From contig SVDC01000029.1 in NCBI GenBank assembly GCA_015058045.1, positions 1 to 45,613 on the forward strand: a stretch of DNA of 45,613 nt, read 5' to 3'. Positions 1 through 8,154 of the stretch are shown one piece after another. Source of the DNA: Cellulosilyticum sp. (lineage in GTDB: Bacteria; Bacillota; Clostridia; Lachnospirales; Cellulosilyticaceae). The position numbers and the translations under genes are program-made. Numbering within the stretch: the stretch's first letter is position 1; every line of letters begins with the position of its first letter. Below the pieces are notes generated by a model. It was not told the DNA's origin, did not search any database, and saw only the letters and a program-made list of their open reading frames with translations.

Positions 1-674
1 ACTTTTCCTAATAGAAAGCTAGCTAAAATCATAAGATATGCACTAATCCTTGATGGAAGAAAATTCATCCTATCATCTAACTTTGCTGCTGCTCTACCAA
101 AATACAAATATCTTTCGTTTTTATACCCTACCATAGAGTCCATCGTATTGACTGCCTTATACAAAAATCCCAATATGGGCCCACCTATTGCCAGATATAT
201 CATCGGTGCAATGACACCATCCGAAGTATTTTCTGCAACGGTCTCAACGGTTGCCTTTGTAATTCCTATCTTATCTAATACTAGTGTATCTCTCCCTACA
301 ATCATGGATACAGCTTTTTGTGCCTCCTGTAAAGTTCCATTTTTTAGTGCATAATACACTTTCATACTCTCCACTTTTAAACACCTACATGCCAAAATCT
401 GATAAGTCATGATTATCTCTATCAAACATCCCAGATATTGATGAATAAAATAAGCTCCAACAAGAATTACCCCTGATATAATTCCTGTAGAAAGTAGTAC
501 TATAAAAACAAGTAATTTTCCATCATCTAAGGGATTTTTTCTTCCATTTAACCTCCTCTCCAATACGGATATCAAATTTCCAATGAGTCGAATTGGATGT
601 GGTAACCAATAAGGATCACCCAATATGAGATCCATTATAAATCCTAATAAAAATGCAATCATATGATAGATCAT
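1..674 (-). CDS. cbiB: Adenosylcobinamide-phosphate synthase, 3' part beyond window
   Basis: CbiB/CobD is an inner-membrane enzyme that joins adenosylcobyric acid to (R)-1-amino-2-propanol phosphate to make adenosylcobinamide phosphate. The reverse strand reads MIYHMIAFLLGFIMDLILGD from 674, then the family motif DPYWLPHPIRLIG and, further in, NTSDGVIAP followed by MIYLAIGGP. Hydrophobic stretches fit an integral membrane protein. About 224 codons are visible of a family length near 310-320, so the C-terminus lies to the left of the window. The start at 674 overlaps the cobC stop as ATGA, which indicates translational coupling; a second in-frame ATG lies at 662. It is the last visible gene of the B12 operon. 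The identification is firm from the motifs and the context. Confidence 0.93.
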   Translation of the reverse strand, partial: MIYHMIAFLLGFIMDLILGDPYWLPHPIRLIGNLISVLERRLNGRKNPLDDGKLLVFIVLLSTGIISGVILVGAYFIHQYLGCLIEIIMTYQILACRCLKVESMKVYYALKNGTLQEAQKAVSMIVGRDTLVLDKIGITKATVETVAENTSDGVIAPMIYLAIGGPILGFLYKAVNTMDSMVGYKNERYLYFGRAAAKLDDRMNFLPSRISAYLMILASFLLGK

Positions 675-1309
675 TCTAATCTCCTTAACTCCAATACATT
701 TATTTTTATTTGCTCATGATGATTCTTTCTTTGACATAAAAGCCTACACTCAAAGCCCTTTGCATTTTTTACCTGATAATCAAAATACGCCCCCTGCTCC
801 CACGTACTTAATAATGCCATAATTGTTCCTCCATGAACAATTGCAGATATATTATACTTATGATCCTTAACATGCTCAGTAAGATAAAAGAGCACCTTAT
901 CAAAACCACTATTGGTTCTTTCAATAAATGCTTCTCTGCTCTCTCCACCTGGAAACGGTAATGTGCCATTACTATCAAGCCATACCTGATATTCTATATC
1001 TACCTCAAGCTCCTTATAATGCTTCCCTTCAAAACGTCCAAAATCAATCTCCCGCCATTGGGGAATAACGATAAAATGCTGCTCTGGATAGATTACACTT
1101 ACTGTTTGAATACACCTTAGCATAGGACTTGAAAAGATTATTTTATTATTCGGATAAGTGCCTCTTTGTCTTTCATATTGAAGTTCTTCTACTCCCTCCA
1201 TAGATAGCCCTTCCTCTGTTTGCCCTAAATATCTATGGGCTTTATTGGAATCCGTTGCACCATGTCTAATTAAAGTTATATTTATTTCAATTTCTGTCCC
1301 ATTCCGCAT
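671..1309 (-). CDS. cobC: Alpha-ribazole phosphatase, histidine phosphatase family
   Basis: CobC removes the phosphate from alpha-ribazole 5'-phosphate (or from adenosylcobalamin 5'-phosphate) in the nucleotide-loop stage of B12 synthesis. The protein (212 aa) has the phosphohistidine motif LIRHGATDSN near residues 13-22, the second-half motif REIDFGRFEGKHYKEL, and a late HGG at VHGGTIMALL, all typical of the branch-1 histidine phosphatases. Length matches the family (about 200). The start at 1309 follows GGAGAG at a 6-nt distance and overlaps the end of the upstream cobU-like gene by 28 nt. The other end overlaps cbiB by 4 nt, so the three genes are one translationally linked block. Other histidine phosphatases share these motifs; the operon makes CobC the best reading. 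Confidence 0.88.
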   Translation of the reverse strand: MRNGTEIEINITLIRHGATDSNKAHRYLGQTEEGLSMEGVEELQYERQRGTYPNNKIIFSSPMLRCIQTVSVIYPEQHFIVIPQWREIDFGRFEGKHYKELEVDIEYQVWLDSNGTLPFPGGESREAFIERTNSGFDKVLFYLTEHVKDHKYNISAIVHGGTIMALLSTWEQGAYFDYQVKNAKGFECRLLCQRKNHHEQIKINVLELRRLE

Positions 1310-1674
1310 ATAATTCTCTCCACACTATCAGCCTTGGATGCAATATAGGTTAATAGCCTACCAACCCTTTCTCTATATTCACGTTCTGCTTTTTCCATTG
1401 GTACAATACCATTTCCAATCTCATCACTTATAATGATGCAAGTGGGATGCTCTGCCATAAAAACCTCAAACAATTCTTCTACATTTTCTCCTTTAGCTAG
1501 CAAATGCTTCATCAATAGATGAAAGTGATTAATAATGATCCCATTTTGCTGTTTCAAACCTTCAATTTCCTTGTAATCCCTTGCACCATCAATAATAATA
1601 AATGCTTTATCACTATATTTACGTAACACATACTCCAGCTTTCCTTGTGCATAGCCTCCAATATATAATTCCAT
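1282..1674 (-). CDS. Short CobU-like adenosylcobinamide kinase/guanylyltransferase paralogue
   Basis: This 130-residue protein resembles a shortened CobU. The N-terminus MELYIGGYAQGKLEYVLRKY holds an altered P-loop (GGYAQGK against GGxxSGKS in true CobU). The C-terminal half keeps the CobU signature SDEIGNGIVPMEKAEREYRE and the ending GMGQKLK. Normal CobU is about 180-190 aa, and the middle section that carries the GMP-accepting histidine in the classical enzyme is much reduced. A full-length cobU lies two genes upstream, so this copy is a divergent partner or has a different substrate. The start follows AGAGG closely. It sits between cobS and cobC in the B12 operon and overlaps cobC. Activity is uncertain. 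Confidence 0.75.
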   Translation of the reverse strand: MELYIGGYAQGKLEYVLRKYSDKAFIIIDGARDYKEIEGLKQQNGIIINHFHLLMKHLLAKGENVEELFEVFMAEHPTCIIISDEIGNGIVPMEKAEREYRERVGRLLTYIASKADSVERIICGMGQKLK

Positions 1675-1718
1675 TTTTTCCTCTTTTCTATAGGTTTACA
1701 AATTCCTACATCTATACT

Positions 1719-2483
1719 TTATAGATGTCTCCCTCCAATAGCTACTGCCACTATAACCATAAGCTCACATATTGTCACAAAAAAACCTGCTGTGTCCCCT
1801 GTAATACCTCCTATTTCTTTGTAACTTCGATTCATATAATAAATAAAGCTTCCACCTGCTAATATAAGCACCAATATTCCCACCCTAACCGAAAGCCATA
1901 GAATCATTAAACTACTGACCAGTAATTGCAAGTATAAAGTCGTTTTTACCACTTTTTCATGAGCACGATCAGCAAACAGGTAAAGTAATCCCTCCTTTTT
2001 TGCTGACTGAAAGGTTACTACACTAATACCACTTAAGGCTCTAGATATTACAAATCCCATACCAACCATGGCAAGTAATTTTATATCTGATATCTCTGAG
2101 TACATCCCTATATAGATCAGATAATAAAGTACTAGCATAATAACTGAAAATGCACCAAGATGAGGATCTTTTAGTATTTCAAGCTTTTTTTCTTTCTCCT
2201 GATAAGAGTGAAATGCATCCATTGTATCCATATAACCGTCTATATGAAATCCCCCTGTAATTACAAGTGGAATTGCAGTCCCAACCAGCGAATAACATAG
2301 ATTTCCTATTTCAAATTGACCACATAAATATCCCCATCCCACTGTCATAATACCTATTACAACGCCTATCCAAGGAAAAAAACAAAGCATATATTTCATC
2401 TCTTTGTCCTTCCATTCAAATTGAGGAACTGGAATTTTAGAATAAATCGAAAATGCAATACATATTGGTTTTATAATCCACAT
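1719..2483 (-). CDS. cobS: Adenosylcobinamide-GDP ribazoletransferase (cobalamin synthase)
   Basis: CobS is the membrane enzyme that joins adenosylcobinamide-GDP and alpha-ribazole (phosphate) to give cobalamin. The 254-aa protein is very hydrophobic with several membrane segments. It carries the family signature GGFHIDGYMDTMDAFHSYQE near residues 77-96, followed by KDPHLGAF; the acidic residues of this stretch are the expected Mg2+ ligands. The ending GGITGDTAGF is also typical of CobS. Length matches the family (about 250). A perfect AAGGAGGTG site precedes the ATG at 2483, and the gene overlaps the end of cobU by 13 nt. It works directly after CobU and CobT, the two genes upstream. Confidence 0.95.
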   Translation of the reverse strand: MWIIKPICIAFSIYSKIPVPQFEWKDKEMKYMLCFFPWIGVVIGIMTVGWGYLCGQFEIGNLCYSLVGTAIPLVITGGFHIDGYMDTMDAFHSYQEKEKKLEILKDPHLGAFSVIMLVLYYLIYIGMYSEISDIKLLAMVGMGFVISRALSGISVVTFQSAKKEGLLYLFADRAHEKVVKTTLYLQLLVSSLMILWLSVRVGILVLILAGGSFIYYMNRSYKEIGGITGDTAGFFVTICELMVIVAVAIGGRHL

Positions 2484-3031
2484 TTTTCCACCTCCTTACA
2501 TGACTTAATGATGATAGGAATTCCTACCACAATTTCAATAAGACTATCAGCAAGAGAAGTTAGCTCTCGATTGATTCTTCCTAGTGCTTTTATATATTCC
2601 ATAGTGGTCTCATCATATTTTATCCCATCCTCAAAAATATTGTTGGTAACCACAATCAAATGCTCTGCTTGCTTAGAAAGTACCTCTATTCCCTGCATAA
2701 TTTTACGTACTAACTCCGAGCCTTTTACTATTCCTTTCTCCGTAAACATTTCATTAGCCACTAAATTAGACATACATTCTAGTAAAATTGAATTTCTTTC
2801 ACTACTTAACTTTTTAGCTATACCTTCTATATCTCTTTTCTTCTCTATGGTGATAAAGCCTTTTCCTGCTCTTAGATCATGATGCCTTTTAACCTTTTGT
2901 TGGCCTTCTTCACCTAAAACCTGCATCGTTGCGATATAATACTTTGTATTTTGCTCTGCCAAAGTTGTTAAAAGCCATTCAGCATACGCCGACTTACCAC
3001 TTCCGCTTCCTCCGTATACCATAATAATCAT
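2471..3031 (-). CDS. cobU: Adenosylcobinamide kinase / adenosylcobinamide-phosphate guanylyltransferase
   Basis: CobU phosphorylates adenosylcobinamide and then transfers GMP from GTP to give adenosylcobinamide-GDP. The protein begins MIIMVYGGSGSGKSAYAEWL with a perfect P-loop. It has KRHHDLRAGKGF (CobU has HRxxRp.-type residues here, with the GMP-accepting histidine in this stretch) and IVVTNNIFEDGI as the nucleotide-binding segment. An open frame extends up to a TTG at 3046, but GAGAGGG lies 7 nt before the ATG at 3031, so I take 3031 as the start (186 aa, the usual length). The ribosome site overlaps the cobT stop, so translation is probably coupled. The stop overlaps cobS. Confidence 0.93.
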   Translation of the reverse strand: MIIMVYGGSGSGKSAYAEWLLTTLAEQNTKYYIATMQVLGEEGQQKVKRHHDLRAGKGFITIEKKRDIEGIAKKLSSERNSILLECMSNLVANEMFTEKGIVKGSELVRKIMQGIEVLSKQAEHLIVVTNNIFEDGIKYDETTMEYIKALGRINRELTSLADSLIEIVVGIPIIIKSCKEVEKCGL

Positions 3032-3042
3032 TTTGTACCCTC

Positions 3043-4104
3043 TCAAACTTGCCGAATATACTGTTCTACCTGAATAGCCTCAAAAGAAGTATAGTTTCGA
3101 TAGATTGCAAGTACCATATCCAAAAGTGATAACAACATAATCGCACCTGTCCCTTCTCCTAAAGCAAGTCCAGCATCAATTACTGATGATAACCCAAGCT
3201 CTCTTAAAACCACTTGCATGGCAGGCTCTTTACTTTTATGAGAAGCAATCATATATTTTTCAGTTCCTGTAACGAGTCGCTTCGCCACAAGTGCAGCCGT
3301 CACACTGATTATTCCATCAATCACAATGGGAATATGATAAATTGCTCCCCCAATATAAACACCCACAAGCCCAGCAATATCAAGTCCTCCAAAAGTCATT
3401 AAAATATTAAATGTATCTTCCTTCTGGAGCTTGTATTTTATTAAAGCTTCATCTACCACCTGTTTTTTTCTCTCAAGCGCTTTGTTCGTTAGCCCTGCGC
3501 CTCTTCCTACAACGTTTTTCGCTTCACTACCCAATAGTGCTGCGATTATTGCACTACTTGTGGTGGTATTACCAATTCCCATCTCTCCAGTAGCAATCAT
3601 TTTATATCCCTTTTTCTTACATTCCATAACAGCCTGTATTCCTATTGAAATAGCCATAAGGACTTCTTTTTCTGCCATAGCAGGCTCTTTTAGAAAATTC
3701 TTGGTTCCAAAGTTAACTTTTTTATTTTGTACGCCCTCTATAACACCTCTATAATTCATCCCTATATCTACAACAATGACATCTGTGTTATTACTTTTTG
3801 CAAGTTTATTTACTGTAGATTCTCCTTTTCCCATTGCTTTTGCTACCAATGCCGTAACTTCCTGCCCAGACTGACTGATTCCCTCCTCAACAATACCATT
3901 ATCTGCACACATGATAATAGCAGCTCTTTTTGTAATATCTACCTCTTTGGTATCAAGTATTGCACCTATTTTTGATATAATTTTTTCAAACTCCCCCATA
4001 CTATCTAGGGGTTTTGCTATACTATCCCATCTTTTTTTTATACACTTTTCAATCTCCTGATTGGGACTATTAATTCTGATATTAAACAAATCCTCTCTTG
4101 TCAT
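3043..4104 (-). CDS. cobT: Nicotinate-nucleotide-dimethylbenzimidazole phosphoribosyltransferase
   Basis: CobT activates the lower-ligand base: it transfers ribose phosphate from nicotinate mononucleotide to dimethylbenzimidazole or a related base, giving alpha-ribazole phosphate. The 353 residues match the family length. Recognisable blocks are KRWDSIAKPLDSMGEFEKII at the start, MCADNGIVEEGISQSGQEVT, the glycine-rich GEMGIGNTTTSSAIIAALLG near the middle, and GLALGEGTGAIMLLSLLDMV near the end, whose glutamate is the usual catalytic base. The ATG follows AGGGG. It lies between the broken cobQ and cobU, and its stop overlaps the cobU ribosome site. The lower-ligand base used cannot be told from the sequence. 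Confidence 0.95.
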   Translation of the reverse strand: MTREDLFNIRINSPNQEIEKCIKKRWDSIAKPLDSMGEFEKIISKIGAILDTKEVDITKRAAIIMCADNGIVEEGISQSGQEVTALVAKAMGKGESTVNKLAKSNNTDVIVVDIGMNYRGVIEGVQNKKVNFGTKNFLKEPAMAEKEVLMAISIGIQAVMECKKKGYKMIATGEMGIGNTTTSSAIIAALLGSEAKNVVGRGAGLTNKALERKKQVVDEALIKYKLQKEDTFNILMTFGGLDIAGLVGVYIGGAIYHIPIVIDGIISVTAALVAKRLVTGTEKYMIASHKSKEPAMQVVLRELGLSSVIDAGLALGEGTGAIMLLSLLDMVLAIYRNYTSFEAIQVEQYIRQV

Positions 4105-4147
4105 ATCTATTCCCCTTTTACTATTCCCTCTATATAGAGGCTATAAA

Positions 4148-5192
4148 TCAAATTTTTGCTTCATTCAATATCTTATAGATAGATTCTGTATCCATATACT
4201 GTCTCAAAGTTTCTACAAGTTTGTCATACTGAATCTCCTTAAAGCTTTCATAATCCATCACATCTGATATCTCTAACGTAATCCCCTTTCTCTTTGCTAA
4301 AAGTTGGGCTAGTCTTACTGCTATCTTTCCCTTGTCAAATATGCCATGTACATAAGTGCCATAGGCATTTCCTTTTTCATTACATCCTGTAGTCTGTCCC
4401 ATATGTATCTCATATCCTTCAATATCTAATCCCGAAAGTTCTTGAAATGGTCCTTTTAGTGTCTCAAATTTTGCTTTTACCTGTATCCTTGTTTTCTTGT
4501 TATGAAAAACAGTGATTACTGGAAGAAGCTCCATTCCTCTCATTTCTCCCCCCTCTTCTATCCTATAGGGGTCGCTTATTTTTTCTCCAAGCATCTGATA
4601 GCCCCCACAAATCCCAAATACGAGGGTATTCGTTGCTTTCTTTTTGACTGCCGTCTCCAAGCCATTTTGACGCATCCACTTTAAATCCCCCATTGTATTC
4701 TTGCTACCAGGAAGAATAATGATATCAGGCTGCTGTAGCTCTGTAGTGCAGGTCACATATCTTACTGAAACTCCCTCTATCTGTTCAAACACATCAAAAT
4801 CCGTAAAGTTGGATATCCTAGGATATCGTATAACTGCAATATCTATCTATATCCCCCACCAAAAGTACAGGTGCATCAACCATTTTTGCCATTCCCATAT
4901 TTACAATATCATCTTCTTTTAAATTAATCTCAGCTGGACTTCCCGCACCTTCAATCACAATAATATCAACTTGTCTAGCAAGTGTTTCAAATGTCTGCTT
5001 TATAGTAGGAATGAGCTACTTCTTATATGCAAAGTAATCCGTAGCCTTCATATTGCCAATTGCTTCACCATTTACGATAACCTGTGACCCTACATCATTT
5101 GTTGGTTTTAATAAAATAGGGTTCATTAACACAGATGGCTTTATACCTGCTGCTTCTGCCTGCATGACCTGTGCCCTGCCCATCTTTGCCAT
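4148..5192 (-). pseudogene. cobQ: Cobyric acid synthase, inactivated by deletions and a nonsense codon
   Basis: CobQ/CbiP amidates adenosylcobyrinic acid a,c-diamide at four positions. Three lesions are visible. First, after the natural start (AAAGGGGG, then ATG at 5192) the reading goes from MAK straight to [17 protein letters not shown], so the P-loop N-terminus of about 45 residues is gone. Second, a TAG at 5016-5018 interrupts [17 protein letters not shown]. Third, after [20 protein letters not shown] and VLLVGDIDR a deletion near 4840-4850 removes roughly 100 or more residues and shifts frame to [15 protein letters not shown]. The junction lies in a short ATAGAT repeat. The C-terminal amidotransferase domain (FGICGGYQMLG with its nucleophilic Cys, and YGTYVHGIFD with its His) is still readable from 4792 to 4148. 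It is the first gene after the riboswitch. Confidence 0.93.
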
Positions 5193-5220
5193 AAAAGCCC
5201 CCTTTAAATGTGTCATAAAT

Positions 5221-5258
5221 AAAATAAAAAAATCCACTTACACTTACTGTAAATGGAT
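5221..5258 (-). terminator. Intrinsic terminator of the B12 riboswitch
   Basis: On the minus strand ATCCA-TTTACA...TGTAAG-TGGAT forms a hairpin: a 5-bp stem, one mismatch, a 5-bp stem and a 5-nt loop at 5232-5258. It is followed at once by a run of eight T. It sits between the cobalamin riboswitch and the first operon gene, where a riboswitch expression platform is expected, so B12 binding would probably stop transcription here. Confidence 0.75.
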
Positions 5259-5348
5259 ACAAAATATAAAGACTTATGCCAAGGCAAAGCCGATACATGC
5301 ACAACCAATTACTCGTGGTTTGAAATTAACACTTCTGCACAACACTTA

Positions 5349-5520
5349 GGCAGGTCTCCTGACTTATAGTTCAACGCACTAGTCCATCTTCCCAGTTTCC
5401 CAGTGATTTATTGGACTATGCTCCCTAAACACAGTGACGAGTTCGTACAGGACTTCCACCTGTTTCCCTTTTCACCAGACCAGAAATATAATTTTTACTC
5501 CTTCTGTCTGACACCTAATG
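5349..5520 (-). ncRNA. Cobalamin riboswitch upstream of the cob operon
   Basis: On the minus strand the 3' end reads GTCAGGAGACCTGCC (5349-5363), the hallmark end of the B12 riboswitch. Before it come the B12-box region ATCACTGGGAAACTGGGAAG and, further 5', GGGAAACAGGTGGAAGTCCTG and CGTCACTGTG-TTTAGGGAG. All appear in the canonical order. The B12 box has TCACTGG in place of the common CCACTGG. It precedes a T-tailed hairpin and the cobQ-cbiB operon, so it should shut off the operon when cobalamin is plentiful. The 5' boundary is approximate. Confidence 0.93.
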
Positions 5521-5544
5521 TTCTTATTAAATTGTTCGTCTTGT

Positions 5545-5573
5545 ATACTAACATAAACTAATACATATTCCAA
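5545..5573 (-). promoter_or_regulatory. Promoter of the cob operon
   Basis: On the minus strand TTGGAA (5568-5573) and TAGTAT (5545-5550) are separated by 17 nt, a good vegetative sigma-70/sigma-A layout. Transcription would start close to the 5' edge of the B12 riboswitch. Called from the motifs and their position only. Confidence 0.55.
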
Positions 5574-5660
5574 CAAATTTTCTTAAAATTAAATATATAA
5601 CGATAAATGCGTATTATTTTTTACAAATCTATCACTAATAACTTGGGTCTCCTTCTAAAC

Positions 5661-6098
5661 TTATTCTGCTATTTTTTTAATAAAGCGTAGTTGCTCCTTT
5701 TCCTCATTATATCCCTGTAACCGATAAAATGCATGTGCACCACTTCTTACTTTAGCTGAATTAACTCTTATGCCATAAGCCCCTGTATTACGTCCCCACT
5801 GCTCTACTGCCTCTAATAACATAGTACCAATTCCTTTCCTGTGATACTGAGAAAATACAGCTAATCCTAATAAGTTTTTCATTGGCTCAAAAAATAATGA
5901 ATCATAATTATGGGCATGAATATAACCTACCACTTGGTAATCATACTCTGCTACAAATACTTTTTCTCTCTCACTAATGAGCGTCGTTTGTAAATGCTCT
6001 CTTAATTGTTCTAGGGGATAATCATAACCTAGTTCTTCCTGGGTGATTTGATGTATTACCTTAGCATCTTCTATTGTGGCCTCTCTAATCTGTATCAT
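5661..6098 (-). CDS. GNAT family N-acetyltransferase
   Basis: A small acetyl-CoA-dependent acetyltransferase of 145 aa. It opens with IQIREATIEDAKVIHQIT, the usual first strand and helix of GNAT folds. The acetyl-CoA pyrophosphate loop is seen at FSQYHRKGIGTMLLEAVEQW (Q/RxxGxG/A type), and the ending VRSGAHAFYRLQGYNEEKEQ is also typical. The ATG follows GGAGG at 7 nt. The substrate cannot be deduced. It stands alone, downstream of a hairpin (6302-6357) and upstream of the cob promoter on the same strand. Confidence 0.88.
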   Translation of the reverse strand: MIQIREATIEDAKVIHQITQEELGYDYPLEQLREHLQTTLISEREKVFVAEYDYQVVGYIHAHNYDSLFFEPMKNLLGLAVFSQYHRKGIGTMLLEAVEQWGRNTGAYGIRVNSAKVRSGAHAFYRLQGYNEEKEQLRFIKKIAE

Positions 6099-6474
6099 AT
6101 TGGTTCCTCCAATCTTTTTTACAGTCTAAGCCTTTTATATCATTCTTTCTACTACCACATTCATTCCAATTAAAACGCTAGATGGTTTACTACACAAATT
6201 TCTCCCTCTCAATATAGTGCATTTGTACAGTTATAAGTAATGAAAACCATTTCTTTACTTGTCTCTATATCATAAGCTTATAGGAAAGTATCTGAGTTTG
6301 TACTAAAAAATAAAGCAGCTTATATCTTTTTTAATATAAGCTGCTTTATTTTTTAGTATTCTATAGACTTAATGGTTTTTATCTATCCTTATATATTATA
6401 TTTCTATATCGTATATATAGTTTTACATTTCCATACTATACGATTACTTTTATATTATAATTTAATCTTCTGGA
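6099..6474. other. Gene-free interval with one strong hairpin
   Basis: I see no open reading frame with a ribosome site here. The interval holds the perfect hairpin described separately at 6302-6357. The rest is AT-rich sequence that should contain the promoter of the GNAT gene. Confidence 0.6.
6302..6357. terminator. Bidirectional hairpin terminator
   Basis: Perfect 24-bp arms (6302-6325 and 6334-6357) with A-runs on the outer left and T-runs on the outer right of the stem, so it can end transcription on either strand. On the minus strand it lies about 120 nt past the NlpC/P60 stop. Confidence 0.8.
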
Positions 6475-7422
6475 TTATACGACTCTTCTAATCACTTGTA
6501 GATCTAAATTCCCACATTCAAATGCCTCTGAAATGATAATGCCTGTTTCTGGTGTACTCGCATGAATCATCTCACCATTTCCAATATAAATCCCACAGTG
6601 GCTAATAGCTGAAGCACTTGTACCAAAGAATAATAAGTCCCCTTTTTGGATATTTGCTTTAGTAACAGATGTTCCTACCTTACTTTGTTCACTTGAAGTT
6701 CTAGGAAGAGATATTCCATGAATTTTCATAACACCTTGTGTAAATCCAGAGCAATCTGTTCCATTTGTTAGACTTGTTCCTCCATACACATATGGATTTC
6801 CTAAGTATTTCATAGCTGTTTGAACAATTTGTTCTCCTTTTGAGCTACTTGTGCTATTGTTTGTATTTGTACTATTATTGGTAGATGAAGACGTGCCTGT
6901 CCCACCTGTCCAAACCGAAATCACACCCACATTTTTTAATGCTTGTGTTGGTAAATAAGCGTCATATTCACAATCTATATACTGACTTGATACAAATCCT
7001 GCACTACCATTAATCATAATTTTATAAAAGCCATTTACTTTATATAAAACTTCTACTTTTGTTCCGTTCTTTAAACTTCCAATAACTTTAGATTTATTAA
7101 CATCTGGATAACTTCTGATATTTAAGCTAGTTGCTGTAACACTTCCATCTGCCATTGTTAGGTTAAGATACTCTCTCTTTACATAACCTTTTGTGCTTCC
7201 TAAGTCTACTTGATACCAAGGATCACTTATACCTACTAGATCAATAACTTTTATTGATTCCTTAGCATAAACTTTTTTTACAACTGATGAATTAGTTGTT
7301 GCTTTTGCTCTTACATTAAGCACATCCGCCGTTACTGTTCCTAGTGTTCTACCAAATGCAAACTGTGGTACCATCATGAGCCCTGCTCCTAATAGCAACA
7401 TCGCTGTCTTTCTTTTGTTCAT
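6475..7422 (-). CDS. Secreted SH3-SH3-NlpC/P60 peptidoglycan endopeptidase
   Basis: A wall hydrolase that would cut stem peptides (gamma-D-Glu-diamino acid type). The 315-aa protein has a signal peptide (MNKRKTAMLLLGAGLMMVPQ, ending near residue 24), two bacterial SH3 domains (about 27-88 and 93-150), a Ser/Thr/Asn-rich linker (about 173-195) and a C-terminal NlpC/P60 domain (197-315). The catalytic Cys is C224 in NGTDCSGFTQG, the His is H275 in ISHCGIYIGNGE, and a third polar residue is likely H287. The ATG follows GGAGG. The promoter region lies in the 220 nt before it; it is a single-gene unit. The role may be growth, separation or spore-related wall turnover. Confidence 0.92.
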   Translation of the reverse strand: MNKRKTAMLLLGAGLMMVPQFAFGRTLGTVTADVLNVRAKATTNSSVVKKVYAKESIKVIDLVGISDPWYQVDLGSTKGYVKREYLNLTMADGSVTATSLNIRSYPDVNKSKVIGSLKNGTKVEVLYKVNGFYKIMINGSAGFVSSQYIDCEYDAYLPTQALKNVGVISVWTGGTGTSSSTNNSTNTNNSTSSSKGEQIVQTAMKYLGNPYVYGGTSLTNGTDCSGFTQGVMKIHGISLPRTSSEQSKVGTSVTKANIQKGDLLFFGTSASAISHCGIYIGNGEMIHASTPETGIIISEAFECGNLDLQVIRRVV

Positions 7423-7590
7423 AAAGCCTCCAATATCATTTCTTACATCATTTTTTATTCTATATTTCTAACTTGATTTTATATTTATTAAATATTTATT
7501 ACGTTATATTACAGATATTATACATAATTTTTACCTAAATGTCAATTTATGTAAATTTGTATTTTAATCCTATTGATACACAAACAAAAA

Positions 7591-7625
7591 GCCTTACAAT
7601 GACTCATCTCTTGTCATTATAAGGC
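7591..7625 (-). terminator. Terminator after the ArsC/Spx-like gene
   Basis: Hairpin GCCTTATAATGAC/GTCATTGTAAGGC with a T-rich tail (GCTTTTTGTTTG) on the minus strand, 20 nt past the gene's stop. Confidence 0.75.
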
Positions 7626-7645
7626 CTGCTTATTCCCTTATCTCC

Positions 7646-7987
7646 TTATTCCCATTCTTTCCAAACCTCTGGCATATAACCAACTGTCGCCTTTTTTCCA
7701 TTTCTTACAATCGGCGTTTTAATCAGTTGTTGGTTTTCAAAAACTCTTTTTTCTTTATTAATCATAGAAGCATATTGAATACGCGATAAGGCTTCTTTAT
7801 CTTTACACTGCTCATTAATCAGCGTTAGCACTCCTCCTACTGCTTGCTTTACGCTATTAAACTCACCCTGACTCATACCTTTTTCTTTCATATCGATAAA
7901 CTGAACTTTAACGCCACGCTCTTTAAAATAACGCTCTGCCTTTTTTGTATCAAAGCATTTCTTTGTTCCAAAAATTTGTATATTCAT
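7646..7987 (-). CDS. ArsC/Spx-type thioredoxin-fold protein
   Basis: A 113-aa protein of the ArsC/YffB/Spx superfamily. It starts MNIQIFGTKKCFDTKKAERY: the single cysteine of a CxxT motif near residue 11 replaces the CxxC of Spx. It has the family block KERGVKVQFIDMKEKGMS and the conserved cis-proline strand LIKTPIVRNGKKATVGY. Length agrees with YffB-like proteins (110-120). Homologues include arsenate reductases using glutathione/glutaredoxin and Spx transcription partners. The lack of the second Cys argues against redox-sensing Spx, and no ars genes are nearby. The ribosome site is weak (GGAG about 14 nt away), so the start is likely but not certain. Confidence 0.8.
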   Translation of the reverse strand: MNIQIFGTKKCFDTKKAERYFKERGVKVQFIDMKEKGMSQGEFNSVKQAVGGVLTLINEQCKDKEALSRIQYASMINKEKRVFENQQLIKTPIVRNGKKATVGYMPEVWKEWE

Positions 7988-8104
7988 TGTCTTATATTTT
8001 ACTCCATTCTCGTCCTTGGTTAGGTTGCCTCCTTAACCATTTCTCTACTATTATACACTATGAACCTACCTTGTGTTTAATCGATTCATTCTTTTATACG
8101 TCAA

Positions 8105-8145
8105 AAGCAGAGTCCGCTTTCCACTTTGGTCTGCATCCTCTGCTT
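8105..8145 (-). terminator. Probable terminator after the flavin reductase
   Basis: On the minus strand AAGCAGAG...CTCTGCTTTT pairs over 8 bp with a long loop and a short T tail, 10 nt past the stop. Weaker than the other hairpins in the window. Confidence 0.5.
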
Positions 8146-8154
8146 CTATACTAA

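Noticed and set aside
2421..2882. 153-codon open frame on the plus strand inside cobS/cobU
   Set aside because: It has no ribosome site and lies opposite well-conserved cobU sequence; a shadow frame.
4127..4140. 14-bp palindrome CCTCTATATAGAGG between cobQ and cobT as an operator
   Set aside because: It lies inside an operon, close to the cobT ribosome site, and has no promoter nearby; more likely chance or a minor RNA stem.
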